From Candidatus Melainabacteria bacterium (lineage in GTDB: Bacteria > Cyanobacteriota > Vampirovibrionia > Obscuribacterales > Obscuribacteraceae): a DNA stretch of 64,000 bases. The DNA lies in assembly GCA_003153555.1 (NCBI GenBank), contig PLZS01000140.1:1-64000 (forward strand), in the 5' to 3' direction. A program made the position numbers and the translations under genes. Below are positions 35,577-43,639 of this stretch, in pieces; position 1 is the stretch's first letter; each line of letters begins with the position of its first letter. Under the pieces are notes generated by a model that searched no databases, had not been told where the DNA came from, and worked only from the letters and a program-made list of their open reading frames with translations.

Positions 35577-37109
35577 TCACTCATCGTCCTCATAAGGGCT
35601 AGCAAAAAAATATTTGATATCTGCAATTATCCACGTGATCGGATCTCGAAAGACAGCAATTTTCTTGCCCTCAGCAAAGCCTCGGGATTTGTAATTTACC
35701 GGGATTTCTTGAGGCTGATAGCCTTTCTTAATCAGCTTAATCACTAGCTCATGGTCGAAATCGAAGCGATTACATTCGAATTTCAATTTGTAAATACATT
35801 CCCGCCGGAACACTTTGTACATCGTGAATGGATCGGTCAGGTTTTGTCCGAAAAAGACATTGATTATGGTCGTAAACAAAATGTGGCCACTGTTGAAGAT
35901 GATCGACATAATACTTTCACCAGCAAATGCGCGGATTTTCCAGTGGCCGGCGTGACGAGTGCCAAGAATGAAGGTGCGGCGATATTCAACCAAAGGTTTT
36001 AACAGCGCGTCGTAGTCGTAGACGTCATATTCAAGGTCGGCGTCCTGAATAATACATATCTCCCCGGTTGCATGTTTTAGACCTGTTCGTACCGCATGGC
36101 CTTTACCCTGCGGCTTTTCTTCAAGCACCACTTTTACTTTTTCGGATTGCACTGATTGCACCAGTTCGCGGGAACCATCAGTTGAGTTGCTTTCGACGAT
36201 AATTAGTTCTATTTCGTCGATGCCTTCAATGCCATCAATCACTCTTTGATTAACTTTGTTGAAAATTTCCAAGAATGTCCTTTTCTCGTTATAGACGGGC
36301 ATGATTACCGACAGTTTCTGTCTATCTATAACGGCCGACTTGCGGGCTGTGACGATCATTGCCGACGAGGATATCGACACTTCCTTCTTTTTCATCGCCC
36401 GAGGCACCACTGCAAGGAGATGGTGCAAGATTTGGCGCAAAGTTGGATCGGGCAGGCGACTGACTTGCGTGCTTGCATGTTCAAGTGTGTAGACGCGTTT
36501 ATCGGGTGCAAGCAAAATTTTATGAAAACCCGCTCTTTCAAAGAAAAGTTGCAACGTGGCCCTCGAATAAAAATGATTGAGCCCTGCGTTCCAACCAATC
36601 CAGTGCCTGCCAAAAATGCGCGCCGGCCAGCTGTCCAGACTGAGTCCGACCATAAACAGAAGTCCGTCGTCTTTCAAACGCCCGCGCATTGTTCGGAGCA
36701 AATTGTAGGGGTCTGGGGTGCGTTCCAATGTCTGATAAAGGATGACACAATCAAATTCGGTCGCATTGATCGGGGAAGCCGCCGGGTCCGAAGTCTGGTC
36801 TAAATATGTCACCGCATGTCCTGAGCGCTCAAGAAGGTGGCTGAATTGGTCGTCTTTACTCAGCCCCGCATAGAGAATTTTTGCGGCTACCAATCCCTGA
36901 TCTGCCAGGCACCGTATGTAGTGCTCAAGCGCGAGTTCTTCAGCGCGCGTCTTATCTTCAGGGGCTCCGTGCTCGTTCGTCGCAAATGTCGCCAGCGGCT
37001 CCCTTCTCAGTAGATCGCATCCGAGACATCTAACCACGCGCTCAGCGTCCTGGGAAAAAAGGTAGACAGATTCAGAGTAATTGCAAAGAATACAGTTGCG
37101 CGGGGTCAT
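35577..37109 (-). CDS. Fusion of zinc-ribbon SAM methyltransferase and GT2 glycosyltransferase
   Basis: Residues 1-35 have paired cysteines (CILC and CLGC) as in sugar C-methyltransferases with an N-terminal zinc ribbon. Residues about 60-215 form a methyltransferase-type domain (CVILYQTLERTPDPYNLLRTM; DDGLLFMVGLSLDSWPARIF). The usual GxGxG motif is degenerate (KILYAGLSKD), so activity is uncertain. Residues about 265-510 are a complete DPM1-like GT2 (LSVIMPVYNEKRTFLEIF; IIVESNSTDGSREL; PQGKGHAVRTGLKHATG; IIQDADLEYD). The join is in one frame with no internal stop. Confidence 0.82.
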   Translation of the reverse strand: MTPRNCILCNYSESVYLFSQDAERVVRCLGCDLLRREPLATFATNEHGAPEDKTRAEELALEHYIRCLADQGLVAAKILYAGLSKDDQFSHLLERSGHAVTYLDQTSDPAASPINATEFDCVILYQTLERTPDPYNLLRTMRGRLKDDGLLFMVGLSLDSWPARIFGRHWIGWNAGLNHFYSRATLQLFFERAGFHKILLAPDKRVYTLEHASTQVSRLPDPTLRQILHHLLAVVPRAMKKKEVSISSSAMIVTARKSAVIDRQKLSVIMPVYNEKRTFLEIFNKVNQRVIDGIEGIDEIELIIVESNSTDGSRELVQSVQSEKVKVVLEEKPQGKGHAVRTGLKHATGEICIIQDADLEYDVYDYDALLKPLVEYRRTFILGTRHAGHWKIRAFAGESIMSIIFNSGHILFTTIINVFFGQNLTDPFTMYKVFRRECIYKLKFECNRFDFDHELVIKLIKKGYQPQEIPVNYKSRGFAEGKKIAVFRDPITWIIADIKYFFASPYEDDE

Positions 37110-37151
37110 GTCCTTATTATGGCTCTGGATGAGAAGATCTGTTCATCAAGT

Positions 37152-37246
37152 TATCCGAGGATAGTCTATGCACACTAGTGGGGTCTATCCGAGGAGCGCC
37201 TATGCAGCAAGCAGCAAGCTGCTCGGCTGCTGCAGCAAGCTGCTCG
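37152..37246. repeat. Short direct repeats between divergent methyltransferase genes
   Basis: Two imperfect 21-bp copies (TATCCGAGGA, four variable bases, CTATGCA) start at 37152 and 37186. A 15-bp unit GCAGCAAGCTGCTCG occurs at 37211 and 37232. They lie in the 229-base spacer between the two divergent genes and could be slippage products or operator sites. Confidence 0.6.
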
Positions 37247-37338
37247 ACTTATCGGACGCTGTCAGTGCAACAATGAGGATGCGCTTGCAATCTACAGGTA
37301 CTGTTTGGAGTTGCAGCGACTTGTAGAATAGGGCGGAT

Positions 37339-38244
37339 GTGACTGATTGTTATGTCAGGAGTGATTCAACGTTGCAAAGAACTTCGGGTAGTCCGGCACC
37401 AGAATGCATAATGTGCCAGGCAGGCGGAGCAAAAGATCTTTTTTCTGTGGGACAGAGTCAGCTTTGTGCCTGTGCCAACTGTGGCTTAAGATTTTTGTTT
37501 CCGCAAACTAGCGATCACCGCCTGTTAGAGATCTACGAGCAGTCTTACTTTTTAGGCAGCCTGGACGAATTGGAGCGACTTAAAAGGGCTACAGCTGCGC
37601 TCTACCTTGGGGAAATTTCAAAACGCCTGGGAACGGTCAAGAACAAACGACTGCTTGAGATTGGCTGCGGACGAGGCTATTTGCTGAAAGAGGCCCAGGC
37701 TCTAGGAATGTTCGTCAATGGTCTTGAATCTTCGCCCGATGGTGTTTCACGAGCTAACGAATGGCTAGGATCTGAGATCGTCAGTCTTGGCATACTTGGA
37801 GACAACGTTTTCGCAGACGAAACGTTTGATGTAGTCATAGCAACAGATGTCATAGAGCATGTTCGAGATCCGAAGTCTTTCATGGCACAAGTGCACAAAA
37901 TTCTCAGTTCGGGCGGGCTGTTCTACTGTGTGACTCCTTCCCTAGACAGCCTGTCAGCGCGACTTATGGGCCGCTATTGGATGGAATACAAGGAAGAGCA
38001 TCTTTTTTACTTCAATCGAAATAATATGGCCAGTCTTTGTGAGGGTGCGGGTTTCAGAAATATTCAAATTCACGACAACTTCAAAATTTTGAACGCTGAA
38101 TACATTGCGGCGCATTTCGAACGCTATCCCGTGCCCACTGTTTCGCCCATTGTCGTCAATGCCGCGAAACTGCTTCCTAAGCGTCTCGCCCATATGCCCG
38201 TCAAAATTGTCGCCAGCGGAATGACACTCTGCGCCACAAAATAG
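37339..38244 (+). CDS. Zinc-ribbon class I SAM-dependent methyltransferase
   Basis: The N-terminus carries CIMC and CANC (a zinc ribbon), as in sugar methyltransferases that act on nucleotide- or lipid-linked sugars. The catalytic domain has an intact SAM motif I (LLEIGCGRGYLLKEA), acidic loop NGLESSPDG, DVVIATDVIEHVRDP and the post-motif GLFYCVTPSLDSLSARLMGR. The segment PSLDSLSARLMGRYW resembles the LSLDSWPARIFGRHW of the divergent fusion gene, so the two are related. Starts at GTG 37339. Confidence 0.88.
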   Translation: MTDCYVRSDSTLQRTSGSPAPECIMCQAGGAKDLFSVGQSQLCACANCGLRFLFPQTSDHRLLEIYEQSYFLGSLDELERLKRATAALYLGEISKRLGTVKNKRLLEIGCGRGYLLKEAQALGMFVNGLESSPDGVSRANEWLGSEIVSLGILGDNVFADETFDVVIATDVIEHVRDPKSFMAQVHKILSSGGLFYCVTPSLDSLSARLMGRYWMEYKEEHLFYFNRNNMASLCEGAGFRNIQIHDNFKILNAEYIAAHFERYPVPTVSPIVVNAAKLLPKRLAHMPVKIVASGMTLCATK

Positions 38245-38348
38245 CAGTCTTTGATGGACTCCCGACTGAGCGGACCCTGTCAAAGTCAAGCGACACTGAA
38301 TCCGTAAACGCTTAAAAACGTGGGATGCCGTAGTGTCGAGCCTCAGAC

Positions 38349-38419
38349 TATGATAATCTGCTTCCGCCGGATGGGGCAATTGTTTGAGGCGGATCATGTG
38401 AAGAAAAAAGTATTTGTCA
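38349..38419 (+). repeat. Copy 2 of the duplicated promoter/leader: epimerase promoter and start
   Basis: TATGATAAT (38349-38357) is a good -10 region, GAGG (38386-38389) is the ribosome binding site and GTG 38398 the start of the epimerase gene. The segment matches 21613-21685 nearly throughout, including the first codons. Confidence 0.65.
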
Positions 38420-39357
38420 CGGGCGCAGCAGGATTCATTGGCAGCAATCTCGTTGACAGGTTACTGGGCGACCACGAGGTGGTGGGCTTAGACAACCTTG
38501 TGACCGGCTCAGAAGCTTTCCTGGATGATGCTCTCAAGAATCCCAACTTCAAGCTGATTCGCGCCGATGTGCTTGATCCAGAAGCCCTTAAAGCGGCAAT
38601 GGCCGGCAGCCAATTTGTCTACCATCTATGTGCCAACGCCGATGTTAGATTCGGTCCGGACCAGCCCGGCAAAGATTTGCAGCAAAACACAATTGCCACT
38701 TTCAATGTTTTGGAAGCGATGCGCGCTAATGACATCAAGAAAATCGTCTTTTCGTCCACCGGCTCCATTTATGGTGAGGCGACCGTGATTCCAACTCCGG
38801 AAGATGCCCCCTTCCCTATTCAAACGTCACTGTATGGCGCCTCCAAGCTGGCTTGTGAGGGCATGATTGCCGCCTATTGCGAAAGCTTCGATTTCCAGGC
38901 GTGGATATTCCGATTCGTTTCCATTTTGGGCGAGCGTTACACGCATGGTCATGTTTTTGACTTTTACAAACGCTTGATCGAGGATCCGTCTCAGTTAACG
39001 GTGCTTGGAGATGGGCACCAGCGGAAATCATATTTATATATTCAGGATTGTATCAACGCCATATTTTGTGCCGTATCGCGCGCTGATGATCGGGTCAACA
39101 TCTTCAACCTCGGTACCGATGAATTTGTTGAAGTCAGAGATTCGATCGGATGGATTACTGAGCATCTTGGCTTGCATCCAGTGATTCATTTTGGCACTGA
39201 ACAACGTGGTTGGATTGGAGATAATCCATTCATATTTCTGGATACAAAAAAGATCCGCGCGCTAGGTTGGCGATCCGAATTGACGATCAAGCAAGGAATT
39301 ATCCAGACACTCGATTATTTGCAGAAGAATCAGAGCTTGCTTACACGGAAAGTATGA
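38398..39357 (+). CDS. NAD-dependent epimerase/dehydratase (UDP-glucose 4-epimerase-like SDR)
   Basis: An extended short-chain dehydrogenase of about 319 residues: VFVTGAAGFIGSNLVDRLLG (NAD site), HLCANADVRFG, the active-site SSTGSIYG and YGASKLACEG (catalytic Tyr-x-x-x-Lys), and VSILGERYTHGHVFDF. The pattern is typical of nucleotide-sugar 4-epimerases and 4,6-dehydratases. The GTG at 38398 has GAGG eight bases upstream; an ATG at 38320 in the same frame would place the promoter inside the gene and is rejected. It converges on the rfbH gene. Confidence 0.88.
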   Translation: MKKKVFVTGAAGFIGSNLVDRLLGDHEVVGLDNLVTGSEAFLDDALKNPNFKLIRADVLDPEALKAAMAGSQFVYHLCANADVRFGPDQPGKDLQQNTIATFNVLEAMRANDIKKIVFSSTGSIYGEATVIPTPEDAPFPIQTSLYGASKLACEGMIAAYCESFDFQAWIFRFVSILGERYTHGHVFDFYKRLIEDPSQLTVLGDGHQRKSYLYIQDCINAIFCAVSRADDRVNIFNLGTDEFVEVRDSIGWITEHLGLHPVIHFGTEQRGWIGDNPFIFLDTKKIRALGWRSELTIKQGIIQTLDYLQKNQSLLTRKV

Positions 39358-39428
39358 GAGACTCCACGAATTCAGCCTCCGCCTTTGTTATGCAACATTC
39401 CTTCCAGATGATCCAATCGTGTTTCGGT

Positions 39429-39449
39429 GCCGGCTGGAAGCCGGCGCTC
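39429..39449 (-). repeat. REP-like palindrome, GAGCGC type
   Basis: On the minus strand GAGCGC runs into a perfect 7-bp stem (39429-39435 with 39439-39445) with a TCC loop. It sits between two convergent genes and shares its head and loop with the two units at 52067-52117. Confidence 0.5.
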
Positions 39450-39455
39450 CCAGGT

Positions 39456-40820
39456 TTAACGGTGGATGTATTCGGCGATGCTGTCGACGATGTATTGGAG
39501 CATAGGTTCGTCCAATCCGGGATAGACGCCGACCCAAAAGCTGTTGTTCATGACGGTGTTCGTGTTCGTCAAATCGCCAACGATGCGGTGTGGAGTGTCT
39601 TTATATGCGGGTTGCATCGTCAGGTTTCCGGCGAATAATTGACGCGTGCCAATGCGGCGACTTTCCAGAAAGCGCACCAACTCAGTGCGGGTGAAGTGTG
39701 CTTTTTCGGTGAGTGTGATCAGAAATCCAAACCAACTGGGATCGCTGTTGGGAGTTGGTTTTGGCAGAATGAAATAATCCTGGAATGGTTCAAGGGCTTG
39801 ACTCAAAAATTGCCAATTCTTTTTGCGCGCTGCAATAAAGTTCGGCAATTTCTTTAATTGTGAGACGCCGATCGCTGCCTGCATATCAGTCAACTTGAGA
39901 TTGTAGCCTACGTGTCCATAAATGTATTTGTGATCGTATCCGAAGGGTAAATCACCCAGTTGCCATTCGAAGCGCTTACCGCAAGTATTGGCGACGCCAG
40001 GATCGCACCAGCAGTCACGTCCCCAATCTCGAAAGGACTCGACTAACGTCTTCAACGGACCGCTGTTGGTCAGAACGCAACCACCTTCGCCCATAGTGAT
40101 ATGGTGCGCGGGATAAAAACTAACGGTAGCGAGATCACCAAATGTACCAGTCATTTGCCCGTTATATGTGGATCCGAGCGCGTCGCAATTGTCCTCAATA
40201 ACCCAGAGTCCGTGCTGTTTTGCTAACGCTTGCACCGCCGCGATGTTGAATGGATTTCCAAGCGTATGCGCAATCATTATGGCGCGAGTTTTTGGACTAA
40301 TCGCTGCTGCAAGCCGCTCGGGAGTGGGATCGTATGTGCCTAATTCAATGTCAACAAAAACTGGAACGAGATTGTTTTGGATAACCGGATTGACGGTTGT
40401 CGGAAATCCCGCTGCTACAGTGATTACTTCATCGCCCGGCTTCAGTCGCTTGTCACCAAGCTTTATGGATGTAAGCGCCGACACTGCAAGCAGGTTAGCA
40501 GACGATCCTGAGTTGCATAGCATCGCATGTCGCACGCCAACAAATTCTGCGAACGACTTTTCAAATTGTTTGGCAAATCGACCAGTCGTCAACCAAAAAT
40601 CCAACGACGAATCCACCAATGAACAGACGTCGTCCGCCTCGAAGACTCGCCCGGATACAGGTACTGCGCTTTTCCCTGGAATGAATTCTTCTTTGGGAAA
40701 AGCTTCACTGTGGTACTGCTCAACCAGAGCAAGAATTTGCTCTCGCAGTTCTGCCGCTTTAGTTGTCGATGCGGTTTTAGACACTGATAGTTTCTCGATA
40801 GGTGCGGATTGTTTCTTCAA
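39456..40820 (-). CDS. rfbH: CDP-6-deoxy-hexulose 3-dehydrase (RfbH/E1), PLP- and Fe-S-dependent
   Basis: A 454-residue aminotransferase-fold enzyme that removes the C3 hydroxyl of CDP-6-deoxy-4-keto-glucose in the 3,6-dideoxyhexose pathway. The usual Schiff-base Lys is replaced by His in SFYPAHHITMGEGG, the defining RfbH/E1 change, and the cysteines CWC and downstream C (DWGRDCWCDPGVANTCGKRF) are placed for the [2Fe-2S] cluster. CNSGSSANLLAVSAL is the PLP phosphate site. Starts at TTG 40820 with 44 bases of overlap, or possibly at GTG 40784. It is the last gene of the rfbF-rfbG-SDR-rfbH run. The reductase partner (RfbI/E3) is not in the window. Confidence 0.9.
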   Translation of the reverse strand: MKKQSAPIEKLSVSKTASTTKAAELREQILALVEQYHSEAFPKEEFIPGKSAVPVSGRVFEADDVCSLVDSSLDFWLTTGRFAKQFEKSFAEFVGVRHAMLCNSGSSANLLAVSALTSIKLGDKRLKPGDEVITVAAGFPTTVNPVIQNNLVPVFVDIELGTYDPTPERLAAAISPKTRAIMIAHTLGNPFNIAAVQALAKQHGLWVIEDNCDALGSTYNGQMTGTFGDLATVSFYPAHHITMGEGGCVLTNSGPLKTLVESFRDWGRDCWCDPGVANTCGKRFEWQLGDLPFGYDHKYIYGHVGYNLKLTDMQAAIGVSQLKKLPNFIAARKKNWQFLSQALEPFQDYFILPKPTPNSDPSWFGFLITLTEKAHFTRTELVRFLESRRIGTRQLFAGNLTMQPAYKDTPHRIVGDLTNTNTVMNNSFWVGVYPGLDEPMLQYIVDSIAEYIHR

Positions 40821-41730
40821 GCGCTTCTTCGAGCTCCCACTGCGGAGTCCATTCGATGCTTTTCAGAGTTGCATCCATATCCGCCAGCATTGGCTCTCTG
40901 GTCTGTCGTACATCTGCAACTCCGAACTGCGGCTGAACATCAGTGTGTAGCAGTGTGCAAATTTGGCTGGCAAGATTTTTCAAAGAGGTTTGACGCCCGG
41001 TGCCAAGATCAATCGGGTCAGTCGTCGAAGCAGGAATCAGCGATGCTTTGAGGATGCCGCGCACAACATCTTGCACATAAACAAAGTCACACTCCCGATC
41101 ACCATCAGACAAACGGGGCGGCACTTTACGCAGCAGACTGAGGATGGTGTGCGGAATTAGCTTACTTGATTCCTGACCCGGTCCAAAGGTCATAAATGGT
41201 CTGACTACAGTAATCGGCAGACCATATCTTTCCTGGAAAAGCTTGAAATAAATCGAGGCACATTGCTTCGCCGCCGCATATGGCGACGCTGCGGAAAGGT
41301 CGTTGATAGGCTCTTCAGGAGTAGCCACGGCGACAAATTGCTGGCAGTTACTTTCAGTTGCACTCATCAACAGATTCACAGTTGCCACGACAATATTGTT
41401 AAGAGTAGGCACCACAAGCTCTATCCGTTCTTGCGCAGTGACTGTAGCGGCGAGGTGCAGAATGATATCGGCACGGCTCTGGGCCACTAATTCTTTCGTC
41501 GTTTGAAAGTTGCTTAAGTCGCACTCTAGTAAATGCAAGTTCGAGTCGTCTTGGACAGTTCCAGTCCAGTCCCTTGAACTAGCTTGCACGGACGCACCGA
41601 GCTCGAGCAGCGAGTTCACGACGTGTTTGCCGATGAATCCGCGCGCTCCCGTGACCAAAACTCTTTTATCTTTAAACGAATCCTTGAACTCAGAAATCAA
41701 GGAATGCTTTGTACCAATCGATGGTTTCAT
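40777..41730 (-). CDS. Nucleotide-sugar SDR, candidate CDP-abequose/paratose synthase-type reductase
   Basis: A 317-residue extended SDR: RVLVTGARGFIGKHVVNSLL, HLAATVTAQERIE, VAVATPEEP and YAAAKQCASIYF (Tyr-x-x-x-Lys). It sits between rfbG and rfbH, where the 4-ketoreductase or epimerase that finishes a CDP-3,6-dideoxyhexose is usually encoded. A CDP-abequose or CDP-paratose synthase role therefore fits, but the exact product cannot be read from sequence. ATG 41730 has AGGGGG four bases upstream and overlaps rfbG by 41 bases. Confidence 0.8.
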   Translation of the reverse strand: MKPSIGTKHSLISEFKDSFKDKRVLVTGARGFIGKHVVNSLLELGASVQASSRDWTGTVQDDSNLHLLECDLSNFQTTKELVAQSRADIILHLAATVTAQERIELVVPTLNNIVVATVNLLMSATESNCQQFVAVATPEEPINDLSAASPYAAAKQCASIYFKLFQERYGLPITVVRPFMTFGPGQESSKLIPHTILSLLRKVPPRLSDGDRECDFVYVQDVVRGILKASLIPASTTDPIDLGTGRQTSLKNLASQICTLLHTDVQPQFGVADVRQTREPMLADMDATLKSIEWTPQWELEEALEETIRTYRETISV

Positions 41731-42667
41731 TCAACCCCCTGTGTAAATCGAAATTTGCGCTCCAGCCCAGGATCTTTTTTGCTTTGCCCGCTGAGAGGCT
41801 CTGACTGTGTATCTCACCCTCAGCCTGATTGAGAATACGAACTCCAACGTCTTCCATTTTGAGCGATTTCTGAATGGAACGAACCAGCTCAAGCACCGTC
41901 AGTGGTGACTCGGTGCTGAAGTTGAACGCTTCTCCCCGCACCCCATCATTTGCCAGTTGCTCTGCAAGTTGCATGTAGGCTCTGGCTATGTCTTTGACGA
42001 ATATATAGTCCCGAACGTAGCCACCATCGCTGCGAATTTCTGGTTGTTCTTTCTGAAGCAATGACCGGATTGTTCCGGGTACGATTCGGTTCCAATTTAA
42101 ATCGCCGCCGCCATAAATATTGCCGCAACGAGCGATGGCGACCGGTGTTTGATAGGTGTGAAAGTACGACTGGGCGATCAAGTCAGCGCAACTTTTTGAA
42201 ACTTCGTAAGGTTGGCGTCCGATCAGTGACATCTCTTCTGTGTAAGGCAGCTGCTTTTGGGTTCCATAAGCTTTGTCGCTTGAGGCAACGACAACTTCTT
42301 TGACTACTTTGGCGTGCACTCTACATGCTTCCATGACATTGTAAGTGCCACGAATGTTCGCTTCGAATGTAGGCAATGGCGAGCGATAAGCTGTTCCTAC
42401 AATTGTCTGTGCACCGAGGTGGATCACAGTTGCGATCTCGTGCTCGTTGACAGCACGCTCTACCGTCCAATAATCTTCGAGAGCACCATTGACGATGCAG
42501 CATTTGTCAACATCCTTGCTGCGATATAGCTCTGACTGCGGGTCTGCATCGTGTATTAGGAGCACCGGCATCGCTTTTTCTTGAAGCAATTCTTTCACGA
42601 GCCATGAACCGATCATGCCCGTTCCACCGGTGACGAGCACTCTTCGACCGCGCCAAAACTCACTCAT
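41690..42667 (-). CDS. rfbG: CDP-glucose 4,6-dehydratase
   Basis: Converts CDP-glucose to CDP-4-keto-6-deoxyglucose using bound NAD. Signatures: WRGRRVLVTGGTGMIGSWLV at the N-terminus, HLGAQTIVGTAYRSPLPTFE, ASSDKAYG, YEVSKSCADLIAQSY and ARCGNIYGGGDLNWNRIVPG, all typical of RfbG. The ATG at 42667 overlaps the rfbF stop as ATGA; a frame extension to 42703 is unnecessary. Second enzyme of the cassette. Confidence 0.93.
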   Translation of the reverse strand: MSEFWRGRRVLVTGGTGMIGSWLVKELLQEKAMPVLLIHDADPQSELYRSKDVDKCCIVNGALEDYWTVERAVNEHEIATVIHLGAQTIVGTAYRSPLPTFEANIRGTYNVMEACRVHAKVVKEVVVASSDKAYGTQKQLPYTEEMSLIGRQPYEVSKSCADLIAQSYFHTYQTPVAIARCGNIYGGGDLNWNRIVPGTIRSLLQKEQPEIRSDGGYVRDYIFVKDIARAYMQLAEQLANDGVRGEAFNFSTESPLTVLELVRSIQKSLKMEDVGVRILNQAEGEIHSQSLSAGKAKKILGWSANFDLHRGLNETIDWYKAFLDF

Positions 42668-43440
42668 GGCCACACCTTCCATGGCGCAGCTCCCGCTTCC
42701 CACATTCCTTCAAGTAAACGCACGTCACGTAGAGTATCCATGCATTGCCAAAAGCCCTCATGTTTGTACGCAACTAACTGATTATTGTTGGCTAAATTTT
42801 GCAGTGGTGCACGCTCGAAAATTTCGCTGTCCCCGCCTAAATAATCGAGTACGTCTGGCTGTAAAACAAAGAAGCCGCCGTTGATCCAACCTTCTCCCAT
42901 TTGCGGTTTCTCGATAAAGTCATTAACGTGCATATTCTCGCCGTCAAAATTTAAGGCGCCAAATCTGGCTGGTGGTCTTACTGCCGTAATCGTGGCGAGC
43001 TTACCGCGCGATTTGTGATAATCAATCAGTTGCCTTATATCGACATTGGCTACGCCATCACCGTATGTCAACATGAACGGTTCGTTGCCGATCCACTTTG
43101 CTAGACGCTTGATGCGACCAGACGTCTGGGTGGCAATGCCCGTATCAATTAGATGAACGATCCAATCCTTTGCAGCTTTGTCGTGGACTTGTTTCTTGCC
43201 GTCTGAAAGATTGATAGTAAAGTCATTCTCCAAATAATATTGATCCAAGAAATAGCTTTTGATCACTTCGCCTTTATAGCCAAGGGCGACGATGAATTCT
43301 TTGAATCCATAAGTTGCGTAGATATTCATGATGTGCCAGATAATCGGGCGTCCACCGACCTCAACCATCGGTTTCGGTTTGACTACGGTTTCTTCCATCA
43401 ACCTCGTGCCAAATCCACCTGCAAGAATGACGACTTTCAT
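42664..43440 (-). CDS. rfbF: Glucose-1-phosphate cytidylyltransferase
   Basis: Makes CDP-glucose from CTP and glucose 1-phosphate. KVVILAGGFGTRLMEETVVK followed by PKPMVEVGGRPIIWHIM is the nucleotidyltransferase signature with the RfbF-specific EET; VALGYKGEVIKSYF, FMLTYGDGVANV and NGGFFVLQPDVLDYL complete it. Length 258 residues from ATG 43440, the normal family size. The open frame continues upstream to 43584 without homology. First gene of the cassette, coupled to rfbG by ATGA. Confidence 0.93.
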   Translation of the reverse strand: MKVVILAGGFGTRLMEETVVKPKPMVEVGGRPIIWHIMNIYATYGFKEFIVALGYKGEVIKSYFLDQYYLENDFTINLSDGKKQVHDKAAKDWIVHLIDTGIATQTSGRIKRLAKWIGNEPFMLTYGDGVANVDIRQLIDYHKSRGKLATITAVRPPARFGALNFDGENMHVNDFIEKPQMGEGWINGGFFVLQPDVLDYLGGDSEIFERAPLQNLANNNQLVAYKHEGFWQCMDTLRDVRLLEGMWEAGAAPWKVWP

Positions 43441-43639
43441 TGAGTTGGAAAGACCTTCCCTGTGGCGAGACAGGCGAGGATAGAAGCGTATAACAGGCTG
43501 GAATTGTACCATCCTGAAAAGTTGGATGGCGAACTCTCTAAGATGCGGTTCTTTGCAACGTGATTTGTAACTGAAGTGGTACATTTACAAACGAGTTGGC
43601 GGCGCCATTAACAAGATCCTCAAGATCACGGTTAGAAAA

